Shown here: positions 49,613 through 58,980 of the stretch, piece by piece
How the letters are laid out: the number at the start of each line of letters is the position of its first letter
Position numbering within the stretch: the first letter of the stretch is position 1
Origin: CADEEN01 sp963740395
GTDB taxonomy: Bacteria > Pseudomonadota > Gammaproteobacteria > Burkholderiales > Burkholderiaceae_C
Direction: 5' to 3'
Assembly: GCA_963740395.1 (NCBI GenBank)
Contig: CAVUEP010000008.1
Span: 28,235-92,234 of the forward strand
Length of the DNA: 64,000 nt
Notes under the pieces: generated by a model
What the model saw: only the letters and a program-made list of their open reading frames with translations
Database searches by the model: none
What the model was told of the DNA's origin: nothing
Made by a program: the position numbers and the translations under genes

Positions 49613-49635
49613 AGGACGAGCTGAAGCCGGCGTGG
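49600..49635. other. Chimeric junction 1 (betaproteobacterial to alphaproteobacterial sequence)
   Basis: The minus-strand ligase makes sense up to GVDPAELFELG (about 49,600), and its N-terminal half is absent. From about 49,615 the plus strand encodes the N-terminal region of LptD without its start codon or signal peptide. Two truncated genes meet head-on in a few bases, with no insertion sequence or repeat to explain it. Confidence 0.75.
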
Positions 49636-50650
49636 AAGCGCGAGGCCGACGAGGTCATCCGCGAGGATGACGCCGGCCGCACGACCGCCAACGGCAACAT
49701 CGAGGTCCGCTACGAAGGCCGCACCCTGCGCGCCGACAAGCTGGTCTACGACGACAAGACCGGCGTCATCCGCGCCTACGGCCACATCGTCATCATCAAT
49801 GCCGACGGGTCGTCCGAGTACGCCGACGAGATCGTGCTGGACGAGAACATGGCCGGGGCGTCGCGCTGGGCTTCTCCGCGCGGCTGCAGGAAAACGTCAA
49901 GATCGCCGCGGCCAGCGCCGCCAAGCGCAACGACAACGATCCAGGAACTCAACAAGGCGATCTACACGCCCTGCGAGATCTGCGCGCCGGACGGTTCGGC
50001 CCGAAGACGCCGACGTGGTCGATCGCCGCCGACCGGGTGGTGCGCGATCAAGGCGCGCCGGATCGTCTACTACCGCAACGCCCGGTTCCGGCTGTTCGGC
50101 GTGACGGTCGCCTACCTGCCGCTGTTCTGGCATGCCGGATCCGGAAGTCCAAGCGGAACTCCGGCTTCCTGGTGCCCAACGCCTCGGTCTCCGACCGGCG
50201 GGGTCTCTCCTACGAGCAGCCCTACTACTGGGCGATCTCGCCCTCGGCCGACCGATCGCCAGCCCGCAGATCAACACCAAGATCGCGCCCTTCCTCAACG
50301 GCCAGGTCCGCAAACGATTCTACTCCGGGGATGTGGACGTCCGCTTCGGCTACACCCACGCCCGCGACTTCGACGGCAAGGGCAACGAGACTGGCCGGCA
50401 CCAGCACCGACCGCAGCTACATCCTCGGCCGCGGCGCCTTCCAGATCGACGACAAGTGGCGCTGGGGCTTCACCGCCGAGCGCACGTCCGACGACCTGAT
50501 CTTCGACAAGTACGAGGTCGGCAAGGTCTACGAGAGCCGCGGCCCCTATGTCGCCGACGACCGCAGGCTGATCTCGCAGGTCTACGCCATCCGCCAGGAC
50601 CAGCGCTCCTACCTGTCCGTCGCGGCGATGACGATCCAGGGCCTGCGCCT
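49616..50650 (+). CDS. lptD: LptD (LPS-assembly outer membrane protein) internal fragment, several frameshifts
   Basis: The fragment starts inside the gene. The first part (GNIEVRYEGRTLRADKLVYD, GHIVIINADGSSEYADEI) is the periplasmic OstA-like jellyroll. Next come YTPCEICAPDG (a disulfide Cys pair), ARRIVYYRNARFRLFGV and YLPLFWH, then the first strands of the barrel (SGFLVPNASVSDRRGLSYEQ, INTKIAPFLNGQVRKRFYSG). The wording is typical of Caulobacterales-type LptD. Frames change near 49858, 49940, 50000, 50145, 50250 and 50390. The remaining two thirds of the barrel are lost at about 50,645, where fadE begins. It is not functional as assembled. Confidence 0.75.
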
Positions 50651-50655
50651 CGACT
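50640..50655. other. Chimeric junction 2 (alphaproteobacterial to gammaproteobacterial sequence)
   Basis: The single frame reads SVAAMTIQGLR (LptD barrel) directly followed by LDYIIGGAKMAGQGWRML (middle of FadE). Neither protein family contains the other's segment. Base composition and codon choice change at the same place, from almost only G/C third positions to mixed. Confidence 0.8.
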
Positions 50656-52148
50656 ACATCATTGGCGGCGCGAAAATGGCCGGTCAGGGCTGGCGCATGC
50701 TGGTGGAGAATCTTGCGGTTGGCCGTTCCATATCCCTGCCCTCTAATTCCACGGGCGGGGCCAAAGCGGCAGTGGCTGCAACTGGTGCCTATGCGCGCGT
50801 TCGCAAGCAGTTCAACATGCCCATCGGCTTCTTTGAGGGTGTGCAGGAAGCCATCGCCCGGATAGTCGGCCACACCTATACCATGGATGCCGCTCGCACC
50901 ATGACCGCCGGCGCCGTGGACCTCGGGCAACGCCCGTCGGTTTTGTCGGCCATCGTCAAGTATCATTGCACCGAAATGGGACGACGGGTCGCCGACGACG
51001 CGATGGACGTGCACGGGGGCAAGGGCATCATGCTCGGGCCGCGCAATTACCTTGCCCGCGGCTACCAGATCGTACCGGTCGCAATCACCGTAGAAGGCGC
51101 GAATATCCTCACTCGCAGCATGATCATTTTTGGTCAGGGCGCGATCCGTTGCCATCCATGGGTCATGAAAGAAATGGAGGCCGCCGCCAACCCCGACGAG
51201 CAAGCCGGGCTGGAGGCGTTCGACAATGCCCTGTTTGGCCATATCGGTTACACCGTGAGTAACGCCGCACGCTCCCTGGTGCTGGCCGCGACCATGTCAA
51301 AGTTTTCCAGCGCGCCCTCTACGCCGGGCATCAAGCGCTTTTATCAACACATAAATCGCTTCGCCGCATCCTTTGCGCTTTTGGCCGATGCCGCCATGCT
51401 CACACTCGGTGGCAGCCTGAAGCGGCGCGAAGCGCTGTCAGCACGGCTGGGCGACATGCTGAGCTTCATGTACCTGGCTTCGTGCGTCCTCAAGCGCTTT
51501 GAGGATCAGGGTCGTCCGGAGGCTGATCTGCCTATTGTTGAATATGCCTGCCGTGACCTGCTGTATCGCTGCCAGGACACGATGCACGAGTTTTTACGCA
51601 ACTTCCCCAATCGGGCTGTCGCGTTCGTCCTTCGACTTCTGGTATTCCCGATCGGTCGTACTTATTACGCGCCCAGTGACATGCGCACACACAAGGTCGC
51701 GGCGCTGGTGCTGAGCCCGACAGACAGTCGCGAACGCCTGGTCCATGGCGTGTACCGTGAACGGCAGCCTGGCAGCCCGCTGGGGATGCTGGAGCAGGCG
51801 CTGGAAATGGCGGTAAAGGTCGAGCCGATAGAAAAGCGCATCCGCCGCGCCATCAAGGAGAAGCGCATTGCCGGATCGACGGTGGAAGATCAGATTGACG
51901 ATGCCGAAAAAGCTGAAATCATTGGCAAGGAAGAAGCTGCCACGCTGCGCGAATTCACTGCGCTTGTCTTCGAGATCATCAGCGTTGATGACTTCGAACC
52001 GCATGAGCTTGGTGTGAAAGCCTATGCTGCCAAGGCAGCTGGCGGGCAGCCAAAAGCAAAGAGTAACGGCAAAAAAACCGGCATCAGGAAAAAGAAGTCC
52101 ATCAGGCGCAAGCCTGCGCAGCCGCCGGCGCAGGCACCTGCGGGCTAG
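50649..52148 (+). CDS. fadE: Acyl-CoA dehydrogenase FadE, C-terminal ~500 residues
   Basis: This is the long gammaproteobacterial acyl-CoA dehydrogenase of beta-oxidation, usually about 800 aa. The fragment starts in the middle domain (LDYIIGGAKMAGQGWRMLVE) and contains IGFFEGVQEAIARIVG, AMDVHGGKGIMLGPRNYLAR, ITVEGANILTRSMIIFGQGA and the FadE-specific C-terminal domain (LLVFPIGRTYYAPSD). The C-terminus carries an unusual Lys-rich tail (KSNGKKTGIRKKKSIRRKP). The N-terminal ~300 residues are missing at the junction. Otherwise it is intact, with no frameshifts. Confidence 0.85.
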   Translation, partial: LDYIIGGAKMAGQGWRMLVENLAVGRSISLPSNSTGGAKAAVAATGAYARVRKQFNMPIGFFEGVQEAIARIVGHTYTMDAARTMTAGAVDLGQRPSVLSAIVKYHCTEMGRRVADDAMDVHGGKGIMLGPRNYLARGYQIVPVAITVEGANILTRSMIIFGQGAIRCHPWVMKEMEAAANPDEQAGLEAFDNALFGHIGYTVSNAARSLVLAATMSKFSSAPSTPGIKRFYQHINRFAASFALLADAAMLTLGGSLKRREALSARLGDMLSFMYLASCVLKRFEDQGRPEADLPIVEYACRDLLYRCQDTMHEFLRNFPNRAVAFVLRLLVFPIGRTYYAPSDMRTHKVAALVLSPTDSRERLVHGVYRERQPGSPLGMLEQALEMAVKVEPIEKRIRRAIKEKRIAGSTVEDQIDDAEKAEIIGKEEAATLREFTALVFEIISVDDFEPHELGVKAYAAKAAGGQPKAKSNGKKTGIRKKKSIRRKPAQPPAQAPAG

Positions 52149-52159
52149 CAGGCAATGAT

Positions 52160-54076
52160 TCAGGAGGCGCGGCTGGTGACCTTGACCGGCGCGCCGCCGG
52201 ATTCCACCAGCTTCGCCAGCAGCTTGGCGTTCATCGGAATACCCAGGAAGAAGCCCTGGGCGTAGTTGCAGCCCAGGCTTTGCAGCTTCGCCAGCTGCTC
52301 CTTGGTCTCGACGCCCTCGGCAACCACCTTGATCCCGAGGCTGTGGCCGAGGCTGATAATCATACGCACCAGTTCGATCTTTTCCGCGCTGCCGATAATG
52401 TCATGCACGAAACTCCGATCGATCTTGATCACATCGATGGGCAGCTTTTGCAAACGCGAGAGTGAAGAGTAGCCGGTGCCAAAGTCGTCTACCATGATTC
52501 TGAAGCCCAGCGCCTTGAGCTTTTCGAGTACGCGCTTCTCGCCGGTTCCCTGATCGAGCAACATGCGCTCGGTAAGCTCGAGCTGCACACGCGACGCATC
52601 AACGTCCGCCTCTTTCAGCACCCGCGAAATGTTGTCGACGAAGTCAGGCATGGCGAACTCACGATCAGAAATGTTGATGCTCACGCCGGGAGGCTTGCCA
52701 TTTTTGATCGTGCTGTCCCAGAACTTAAGATCCTGGCAAACGCGCCTGAGCACCCATCGCCCCATAGCTACTGCCAGTCCGGAGTCTTCGGCCAGGTGAA
52801 CAAACTCACCGGGGCCAAGCAGGCCATCCTGTTTGTGTTGCCAGCGCAGCAGAGCCTCGCAGGAAACCAGTTCGTCGGTGGTCAGGTCGTAAATAGGCTG
52901 ATAGTACAGTCGCAGGTGGTCTTCATCCAGAGCCTCATGCAGTTCTGATTCGAGCTTGAGTCGCGCCACCATATTCAGGTGCATGCCGGTATCGAACATG
53001 CGATGGCGGCCACCGCCCGACTCCTTGGCGCGATACATTGCTATATCTGCATCGCGCAGAAGCTCCTCGGCGTTTTCGTAGCTTGAGGCGCCCTTCGCAA
53101 TGCCAATGCTCGCCGAGGCTGAAACGGTATGCCTGTCCACATAAAACGGCTGATTGACGTCCTGCAGGATGCGCTCCGCCAGCAGTTCGACTTCCGCGCG
53201 GTCGTTCAGCCCATCGGCGAGCACCGCAAACTCGTCGCCGCCGAGACGGGCAACCACGTCGCCGGGCCGCACCGAGTCCTGCAGGCGATCCGCAAAAGCA
53301 CGCAGCAGCTTGTTGCCGGTCTCGTGGCCATAACTGTCGTTAATCAGCTTGAGCCGGTCCATGTCGATGAACAACACGGAAAATATGTAATCCGCCGAGC
53401 GCGCCGCGCGATAGATCGCGCGCTCCAGATGCTGGATAAAGCGACTTCGATTTGGCAGATCCGTCAGGCCATCATGAAAGGCATCGTGTGCGAGCTTTTG
53501 CTCGGCACGATTCTTTTCGACGACACCCACGAATACGCTGAGCGCAAGCTCCACCATTTCGCGATCGCCCTGATCGAACTCCCATTGCGACTCGCTTTCG
53601 GCATCCTTGTTCCCCAGTACCAGCGCGTAACCGGAAACCGGGTCGAAGTCCCACAGCATGGTGTCGGCGTCCATAAGTTTTTTGAGCTGGAACTTGAAGT
53701 TGCTTTCCGGTGTTGAGGCATTCAGAAATGCGAAGCCCTCTTCGAACTCCGCTTCGCTCAACACTTTCTTGCCCACTGCTTCTTTGTGCAGGAGCCGCAC
53801 TACTTCAAAGCAATTGTCCGGGTCTTGCTTGAGCAGCGCCACGCGATTGATTGCCAGCGATTCGGCGACTATGCCGACAAATGTCTGGGCAAGCTCCTTG
53901 GCGCGCGCCTCCAGGTGCTCGATGCGATAAAGCTTGCGCAGCATATTGGCCACAATCTGGCTGCGCTTCATTTCGCGACGAGTATCGGACATGCGACCGC
54001 GCAATCGGGCGATCTCCTCCAGAAGATCTTCCCGGGTTGCTTCATCGAGGTTGTGGATGCCGGTTTGTTCGCTCAT
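52160..54076 (-). CDS. GGDEF-EAL cyclic-di-GMP enzyme with N-terminal coiled coil and GAF-like domain
   Basis: The product is 638 aa from ATG 54076 (MSEQTGIHNLDEATREDLLE). A coiled coil at ~10-50 is followed by a GAF-like region (~60-200). The GGDEF domain has RLGGDEFAVL and, five residues before it, the inhibitory I-site RPGD. The EAL domain has CEALLRW, SINISDREF, QLELTERMLL, DDFGTGYSSL and VVAEGVETKEQL. All signature residues are present, so both synthesis and breakdown of c-di-GMP are possible. It is convergent with fadE (11 bp apart). Confidence 0.9.
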   Translation of the reverse strand: MSEQTGIHNLDEATREDLLEEIARLRGRMSDTRREMKRSQIVANMLRKLYRIEHLEARAKELAQTFVGIVAESLAINRVALLKQDPDNCFEVVRLLHKEAVGKKVLSEAEFEEGFAFLNASTPESNFKFQLKKLMDADTMLWDFDPVSGYALVLGNKDAESESQWEFDQGDREMVELALSVFVGVVEKNRAEQKLAHDAFHDGLTDLPNRSRFIQHLERAIYRAARSADYIFSVLFIDMDRLKLINDSYGHETGNKLLRAFADRLQDSVRPGDVVARLGGDEFAVLADGLNDRAEVELLAERILQDVNQPFYVDRHTVSASASIGIAKGASSYENAEELLRDADIAMYRAKESGGGRHRMFDTGMHLNMVARLKLESELHEALDEDHLRLYYQPIYDLTTDELVSCEALLRWQHKQDGLLGPGEFVHLAEDSGLAVAMGRWVLRRVCQDLKFWDSTIKNGKPPGVSINISDREFAMPDFVDNISRVLKEADVDASRVQLELTERMLLDQGTGEKRVLEKLKALGFRIMVDDFGTGYSSLSRLQKLPIDVIKIDRSFVHDIIGSAEKIELVRMIISLGHSLGIKVVAEGVETKEQLAKLQSLGCNYAQGFFLGIPMNAKLLAKLVESGGAPVKVTSRAS

Positions 54077-54236
54077 GTCTTTTTCATCGTGTTCCGGGCG
54101 TGCTTGCCAGGCGCTCCGCGTATGCCGTAGCGCCGCCCTCCCAGGCACCTTTTTCTATGCGCTCAGCTTATCACAGCAGGGGAATATCCCCGCAGCGGTG
54201 CTAGAATCCCTTTGCCCGCGGGACCACTAAAAACTT

Positions 54237-55463
54237 ATGTCACATCAATACGTTATTTACCAGGTGGAACTCGACGTTGACGGCGAGGTCAGCGACGCCT
54301 TCGATGCGTGGCTGCCCGGACATATAGAAGAGATGCTGGCCATCGCCGGTTTTGTCAGCGCCGAGGTACTCGCCGACACCGAAGGGGCAGGTCAGGGCGT
54401 GATCCGGCGCACGGTGCAATACCGGGTGCTCGATCGCGAGGCGCTCGATCACTATCTCACCCACGACGCCGAGCGCATGCGTGCGGAGGGCCAGAGACTT
54501 TTCGGCGGCTACTTCCGGGCCACCCGCAAGATCTTTGCTGCAGGCGGGCCAAAAGCCGCCGACCCGAAAATGGAAATTTTGCGCGCGTGCAGGAACTGCT
54601 CGTCTCCCCTCACCGGCCAGTACTGCCACGAATGCGGCCAGCGCGATCGCAGCCGCATGATCACGGTCTGGGAACTGTTTCGTGACCTCATCGGCGACAT
54701 GTTCGAAATCGACTCGCGCCTGTGGCGGAGTGTGTTGCCGCTGCTGTTCAGACCCGGCAAGCTTACGCAGGAATATCTTGCCGGCCGGCAGGTTCGTTAC
54801 ACGCCACCATTGCGCATGTACCTGGTGGTCAGCATCCTGTTCTTCCTGGTGGCAAGCTTTGGGGGCAGCCCTTCAATACTGGCGATAAACGGGGAAGCAC
54901 TGACCGATGCAACCAGCATCGACAGCGAGGCGCAGCAAGAGAGCATGCGTCAATGCGACCAACTGGATGTCAACCTTGGCTCGGGTTCCCTGGCGCAGGA
55001 TGAAATTCCCGCGATTATCAAGCAGGTCTGCCGTCGGATCGCGGTTGATCAGGGCCGCACGTTCCTGAAGAACCTGTACGACAACCTGCCGACAATGATT
55101 TTTCTGTTTCTGCCGCTCATAGCGCTGATACAAAAAATACTCTACATCGGATCACAGCGATACTACGTCGAGCACCTGCTGTTCTTTGTGCATTTTCATT
55201 CGTTTTTCTTCCTCAACCTGACCGTCTCGGTATTGCTGTCACGCATGCCCGAAATGTTTGCCGCCCAGGATGCGCTGACTACGCTGGCTATCATCGCTTT
55301 GTCCCTGTATATCCCTGTCTATCTCTTCAAGGCCATGCGCCGGGTCTACGCACAGAGTTTTATAGTAACAATGATCAAGTACGTCCTGTTGTTCGTGGCT
55401 TACCATGTCTGTCTTTCCATCACCATGCTCATCGGACTGATTTACACGGCGCTCTCCGTCTGA
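54237..55463 (+). CDS. DUF4286-DUF3667 fusion membrane protein
   Basis: The product is 408 aa. Residues 1-105 (MSHQYVIYQVELDVDGEVSD, FDAWLPGHIEEML, HYLTHDAERMRAEG) look like DUF4286, a small ferredoxin-fold domain. Residues ~115-140 form a four-Cys zinc ribbon (CRNCSSPLTGQYCHECGQ), the start of DUF3667, followed by four or five membrane helices (MYLVVSILFFLVASFG, FFFLNLTVSVLLS, YVLLFVAYHVCLSI). The two domains are normally separate genes in gammaproteobacteria. The continuous frame here has no shift. Function is unknown. Confidence 0.75.
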   Translation: MSHQYVIYQVELDVDGEVSDAFDAWLPGHIEEMLAIAGFVSAEVLADTEGAGQGVIRRTVQYRVLDREALDHYLTHDAERMRAEGQRLFGGYFRATRKIFAAGGPKAADPKMEILRACRNCSSPLTGQYCHECGQRDRSRMITVWELFRDLIGDMFEIDSRLWRSVLPLLFRPGKLTQEYLAGRQVRYTPPLRMYLVVSILFFLVASFGGSPSILAINGEALTDATSIDSEAQQESMRQCDQLDVNLGSGSLAQDEIPAIIKQVCRRIAVDQGRTFLKNLYDNLPTMIFLFLPLIALIQKILYIGSQRYYVEHLLFFVHFHSFFFLNLTVSVLLSRMPEMFAAQDALTTLAIIALSLYIPVYLFKAMRRVYAQSFIVTMIKYVLLFVAYHVCLSITMLIGLIYTALSV

Positions 55464-55784
55464 ATCGCGTCCGGCTTTCGAGCCAGGGTAATAGCATGGT
55501 TGCAGGCCGAACCACTCGGGCTAGCCGCTGACGAGCAGGTTCCTGGCGGCGCTGATGCCCGACTATCAGCTTGCTATCATTCAACACATCGCGAATCCGC
55601 GCAGTATCCATATGCTACCTTTATTTTTTATGAGCACGGGAACCGGGCAACTACGATAGAACATGGCGGAGAGAACAGAAAAGGCGGTGCGCGGATCGCT
55701 ATTGATGCGGAAAATTACGCGGCTTCGGACTAGGGCCCGGCCGAGGGTCCGGGCGCGAATGCTGGCATGAGCCGGCCTGATTGA
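55464..55784. other. Intergenic region without recognisable genes
   Basis: About 320 bp lie between two plus-strand genes. Short frames on both strands have no ribosome site or family likeness. A GGGCCCGGCCGAGGGTCCGGG segment near 55,735 could form a modest hairpin. No tRNA or clear promoter was recognised. Confidence 0.45.
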
Positions 55785-55823
55785 GTGATTGTGATCAAAA
55801 CACAAGCAGGTTCCCTGCCACAG

Positions 55824-56447
55824 ATGATGACGGTTACCTCACCGGCATCGCGCCCGTCTGCCATTGCTGTGCTTGCCGTCGCCGTTTTTTTTTCAAGTTC
55901 GATTCGATCCAATGGTTCTGAGGACCCACTTGCGAACGCCGGGGCGACTGCCAGGGCAATTGAAGCAGATACCCCTGGCGTTGCTACGGCTGACGATGAC
56001 GGCGCCGCTTCGGATATTGTGCAGCTCGACGGTATCGTAGTTAGCCAGGACAGGCCGCAGGACCCCGGTTTCCTGCGCCGTGCACTGGCGCAGGCCGAGG
56101 ACGAAATGTTCGCTATTTTTAACGAACTCAATGATGACGACGATTACGACATCATCTGCAGAAAGCACACACATATCAGCAGCCAGATTCCACATCGGGT
56201 CTGCAAGGCTCGCATTTACAGGGATACTGCATCGGATCTTGCCGGGGATCAGGCTTTTGGCGATACCGGGACGGATATTGGCAACCCGCCCCCCGGCCGG
56301 GTGCTGGATGATGAGTTCCATGCAAAGATTTTCAATGAGAAAATTCTCAGCCTGGCCAGGCAGAGTCCCGAATTCCTGCGTGCACTTCGCAAACGCCACG
56401 AACGCAAGCGTGCGCTGGAACTGGAACTAAAGCGCAGGAGGAAATAG
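55824..56447 (+). CDS. Exported protein of unknown function
   Basis: The product is about 207 aa. I prefer ATG 55824 (MMTVTSPASRPSAIAVLAVA, a signal peptide). A GTG at 55785 is possible. The mature part has an acidic stretch (FNELNDDDDYDIICRK) and a Cys pair (IICRKHTHISSQIPHRVCK) typical of small gammaproteobacterial exported proteins. It ends in a strongly basic helix (RKRHERKRALELELKRRRK). The family was not recognised. Confidence 0.55.
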   Translation: MMTVTSPASRPSAIAVLAVAVFFSSSIRSNGSEDPLANAGATARAIEADTPGVATADDDGAASDIVQLDGIVVSQDRPQDPGFLRRALAQAEDEMFAIFNELNDDDDYDIICRKHTHISSQIPHRVCKARIYRDTASDLAGDQAFGDTGTDIGNPPPGRVLDDEFHAKIFNEKILSLARQSPEFLRALRKRHERKRALELELKRRRK

Positions 56448-56554
56448 GGCGCTGACAGGTTGAGCTGCCAGTGTTGCTGGTGACCTGCCTTCACGGGTTG
56501 CCGGCGGGCGTGGTTAGGGCATACTGACAAAATGTCAACTTGCAGGAGAAAACC

Positions 56555-56986
56555 ATGCGTCGAATTTTATTGCCGGGCCTTGTGAGTATGAGCCTTGTGA
56601 CTATGGGCCTGGCGCTGGCCGCCGACTTGCCGCGCAGCGCGGCGCCGCCGGACGCCAGCGTATATATTCTCACGCCCGCAAATGGTGAGGTGGTCAGCAG
56701 CCCGCTCAAAGTTGTGTTCGGGCTTAAGAATATGGGTGTTGCTCCGGCAGGCGTAGAGCGCGAAGCCACGGGCCATCACCATCTGCTGATCGATGCTGAA
56801 TTGCCGGATCTCGACATGCCCATACCGTCCGACCAGAATCACGTGCATTTCGGCAAGGGCCAGACTGAGACCGTCATTGAACTGGCGCCCGGCAAGCACA
56901 CGCTGCAGCTGTTGCTCGGCGACGCTTTACATATTCCGCACAAGCCGCCGATCATGTCGGAGAAGATTGAAATAATCGTCAGGTAA
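56555..56986 (+). CDS. DUF4399 periplasmic protein
   Basis: The product is 143 aa. AGGAG just before ATG 56555. The signal peptide ends ALAAD. The mature part matches the DUF4399 pattern (VYILTPANGEVVSSPLKVVF, GHHHLLIDAELP, HVHFGKGQTETVIELAPGKH, PIMSEKIEIIV), an Ig-like domain with a His cluster (HHH, HVH) that may bind metal. A terminator follows 22 bp after the stop. Confidence 0.85.
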   Translation: MRRILLPGLVSMSLVTMGLALAADLPRSAAPPDASVYILTPANGEVVSSPLKVVFGLKNMGVAPAGVEREATGHHHLLIDAELPDLDMPIPSDQNHVHFGKGQTETVIELAPGKHTLQLLLGDALHIPHKPPIMSEKIEIIVR

Positions 56987-57008
56987 ACCAGTCAATTGCA
57001 AAAAATTC

Positions 57009-57041
57009 GGGCGGGTGCTGTCAACGCGGCACCCGCCCTTT
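57009..57041 (+). terminator. Rho-independent terminator after the DUF4399 gene
   Basis: GGGCGGGTGC (57009-57018) pairs perfectly with GCACCCGCCC (57029-57038) across a 10-base loop and is followed by TTT and a T-rich stretch. Confidence 0.8.
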
Positions 57042-57125
57042 GCGTTATACGGGCTGAGTAACCGGCGCTTTGCCGGTTTTGTTTGGGGGCAGCGACTTTA
57101 ATCGAACCCAGTAAAGGAGACCCTG

Positions 57126-57722
57126 ATGAAGACACTCAGCAAGATTCTTTTGATTGCAGCCGCCGGCACGCTGGCGGCCTGTGGCAACCCGGTGCAGACG
57201 GAGGTCGACAGGCATGCGGACATCGCAGGTTATCGCAGCTTTGCCTGGCAAGCGCCCGAGCGCGATGAGGTGCGTGACCCGATACTCGATAGTGACCTCA
57301 TGGACAAGCGGATGCGCACAGCCGTGATCCGTCATCTCGAAGACCAGGGCTACGTCTACGATGAGGAAGACCCGGACTTCCTGGTCACTTATCACACCAC
57401 CACGAAGGAAAAGGTCCGCGACAGTGCCTTTGGCACCCAGGTAAGCATGGCCCAGTACCACGTTCAGGACGATGGCTCGCTTCTGATTACGCCGCTCACG
57501 CCACGCAGGAACCACTATTACAGCTCAACGGTGGTCCAGCAGGCACCGGCTCCGCGATCTTATGAGGAAGCTGTCGTGATTGTTGATATCATCGACAGCG
57601 AGAGCGAAACGCTGGTGTGGCGCGGCTGGGACAGAAAACGCCTGACCCGCAAGCGCTTTGACACCAAGTCTGTCAGGAAAACCGTAGAGGAGATACTCGC
57701 GGAGTTTCCGGTGGCGAGCTAG
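57126..57722 (+). CDS. DUF4136 family lipoprotein
   Basis: The product is 198 aa. ATG 57126 follows AAAGGAGA. Lipobox LAAC is followed by GNPVQTEVDRHADIAGYRSF. The pattern ATxYRSFAWQ..., MDKRMRTAVIRHLEDQGY, DPDFLVTYHT and LVWRGWDRKRLTRK then VRKTVEEILAEFP is that of DUF4136 periplasmic lipoproteins of unknown function. It lies 55 bp before dinB. Confidence 0.85.
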   Translation: MKTLSKILLIAAAGTLAACGNPVQTEVDRHADIAGYRSFAWQAPERDEVRDPILDSDLMDKRMRTAVIRHLEDQGYVYDEEDPDFLVTYHTTTKEKVRDSAFGTQVSMAQYHVQDDGSLLITPLTPRRNHYYSSTVVQQAPAPRSYEEAVVIVDIIDSESETLVWRGWDRKRLTRKRFDTKSVRKTVEEILAEFPVAS

Positions 57723-57777
57723 GCACCGCTTGTTGCGCGGTCGCCCGGCCATTGCCGGGCTCCGGGTTCACACCAGC

Positions 57778-58935
57778 ATGGTCGGGCGGCGGCGCATCAT
57801 TCATATCGACATGGACGCTTTTTATGCGTCCATCGAACAACGGGACAATCCTGATCTTCGGGGTTGTCCCGTTATCGTTGGGGGAGCGGGCGGCCGCGGC
57901 GTGGTTGCTGCCGCCAGTTACGAGGTGCGCGAATTCGGGGTGCGCTCGGCCATGCCTTCGGCGGAAGCCAGGAAACGATGCCCCGACGCCATTTTCGTCA
58001 AGCCGCGCATGAGTCATTACCAGGCGGTGTCCCGCCAGATATTTCGAATCTTCCACAAGTACACGCCACTGGTGGAGGGCCTGTCCCTGGACGAGGCTTT
58101 TCTCGATGTCACTGACTCGCAGAAAGCTCAGGGTGACGCGGAGAGTATCGGCCGCAGGATCAAGCAGGAAATAAAGGAAGCGACAGGTCTGACTGCCTCG
58201 GTGGGCATCGCACCAAACAAGCTGGTGGCAAAGATCGCCTCGGACCTCGACAAGCCTGATGGCTTTGTAGTGGTTGACGAGACGCAGATTTCTGCAACCC
58301 TGGATCCGCTGCCGGTGCGCCGACTGTCAGGCATTGGCAAGCGTGCCGATGAGCGCCTGGAAAAACTCGGCATACGCACCCTTGGCCAACTTCGCGCTGC
58401 CTCAGCCGGCCAGCTCAGTGGCGCATTCGGACGCTATGCGGAATCGATGCGACGGCGCGCATCCGGCGTCGACGACAGGGAAGTGGTCGCCGACAGCCCT
58501 GATAAGTCCATCAGTCATGAAGTAACCTTTGACACAGATATCGGCGACCGGGACGAGCTGGTCGCGCACCTCTCGCGCATGGCCGACGCCGTTGCAGCCC
58601 GGCTGCGCAAGCGCAGCCTCGTCGCAGGTGTCGTAATTATCAAGCTGCGCACGGCCAATTTCTCCACTTTCACCCGGCAACAGCCTGTGCGTCCGGCGGC
58701 CGATCATTCGGCGACCATTTACAAACTTGCTCTGCATCTGCTCGACCGCTGGCTCGCGCAAAACCCGGGAAAGCGCCTGCGCCTGCTCGGGGTGGGCGTA
58801 AACGATCTGGGCGAAGCAGAGCAGCTGGGACTGTTCGAAACGGCTGAAGCGGGGGGCCAAATGGACGAGACCGTGGACGCTATACGCGACAAGTTCGGCA
58901 GTGGCGCCCTTAAAAGGGGCCGTTCCCTGCGTTAG
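57778..58935 (+). CDS. dinB: DNA polymerase IV
   Basis: The product is 385 aa. I choose ATG 57778 (MVGRRRIIHIDMDAFYASIE) rather than the TTG 16 codons upstream. The Y-family palm residues are present: HIDMDAFYAS (metal Asp) and LSLDEAFLDV (Asp-Glu). The thumb helix-hairpin-helix is RRLSGIGKRADERLEKLGI. The little-finger domain is VVIIKLRTANFSTFTRQQ. The C-terminal QLGLF motif (EQLGLFETAE) is a beta-clamp-binding site. No LexA box was recognised upstream. Confidence 0.93.
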   Translation: MVGRRRIIHIDMDAFYASIEQRDNPDLRGCPVIVGGAGGRGVVAAASYEVREFGVRSAMPSAEARKRCPDAIFVKPRMSHYQAVSRQIFRIFHKYTPLVEGLSLDEAFLDVTDSQKAQGDAESIGRRIKQEIKEATGLTASVGIAPNKLVAKIASDLDKPDGFVVVDETQISATLDPLPVRRLSGIGKRADERLEKLGIRTLGQLRAASAGQLSGAFGRYAESMRRRASGVDDREVVADSPDKSISHEVTFDTDIGDRDELVAHLSRMADAVAARLRKRSLVAGVVIIKLRTANFSTFTRQQPVRPAADHSATIYKLALHLLDRWLAQNPGKRLRLLGVGVNDLGEAEQLGLFETAEAGGQMDETVDAIRDKFGSGALKRGRSLR

Positions 58936-58980
58936 GATGGACGGCTGACAACCACCAAGGTCTCGGGAATCTCCTGGCCA

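Noticed and set aside
50037..52148. A 703-aa LptD-FadE multidomain protein
   Set aside because: The two halves belong to unrelated complete families and to different phylogenetic groups, and the composition changes at the joint. It is an assembly chimera.
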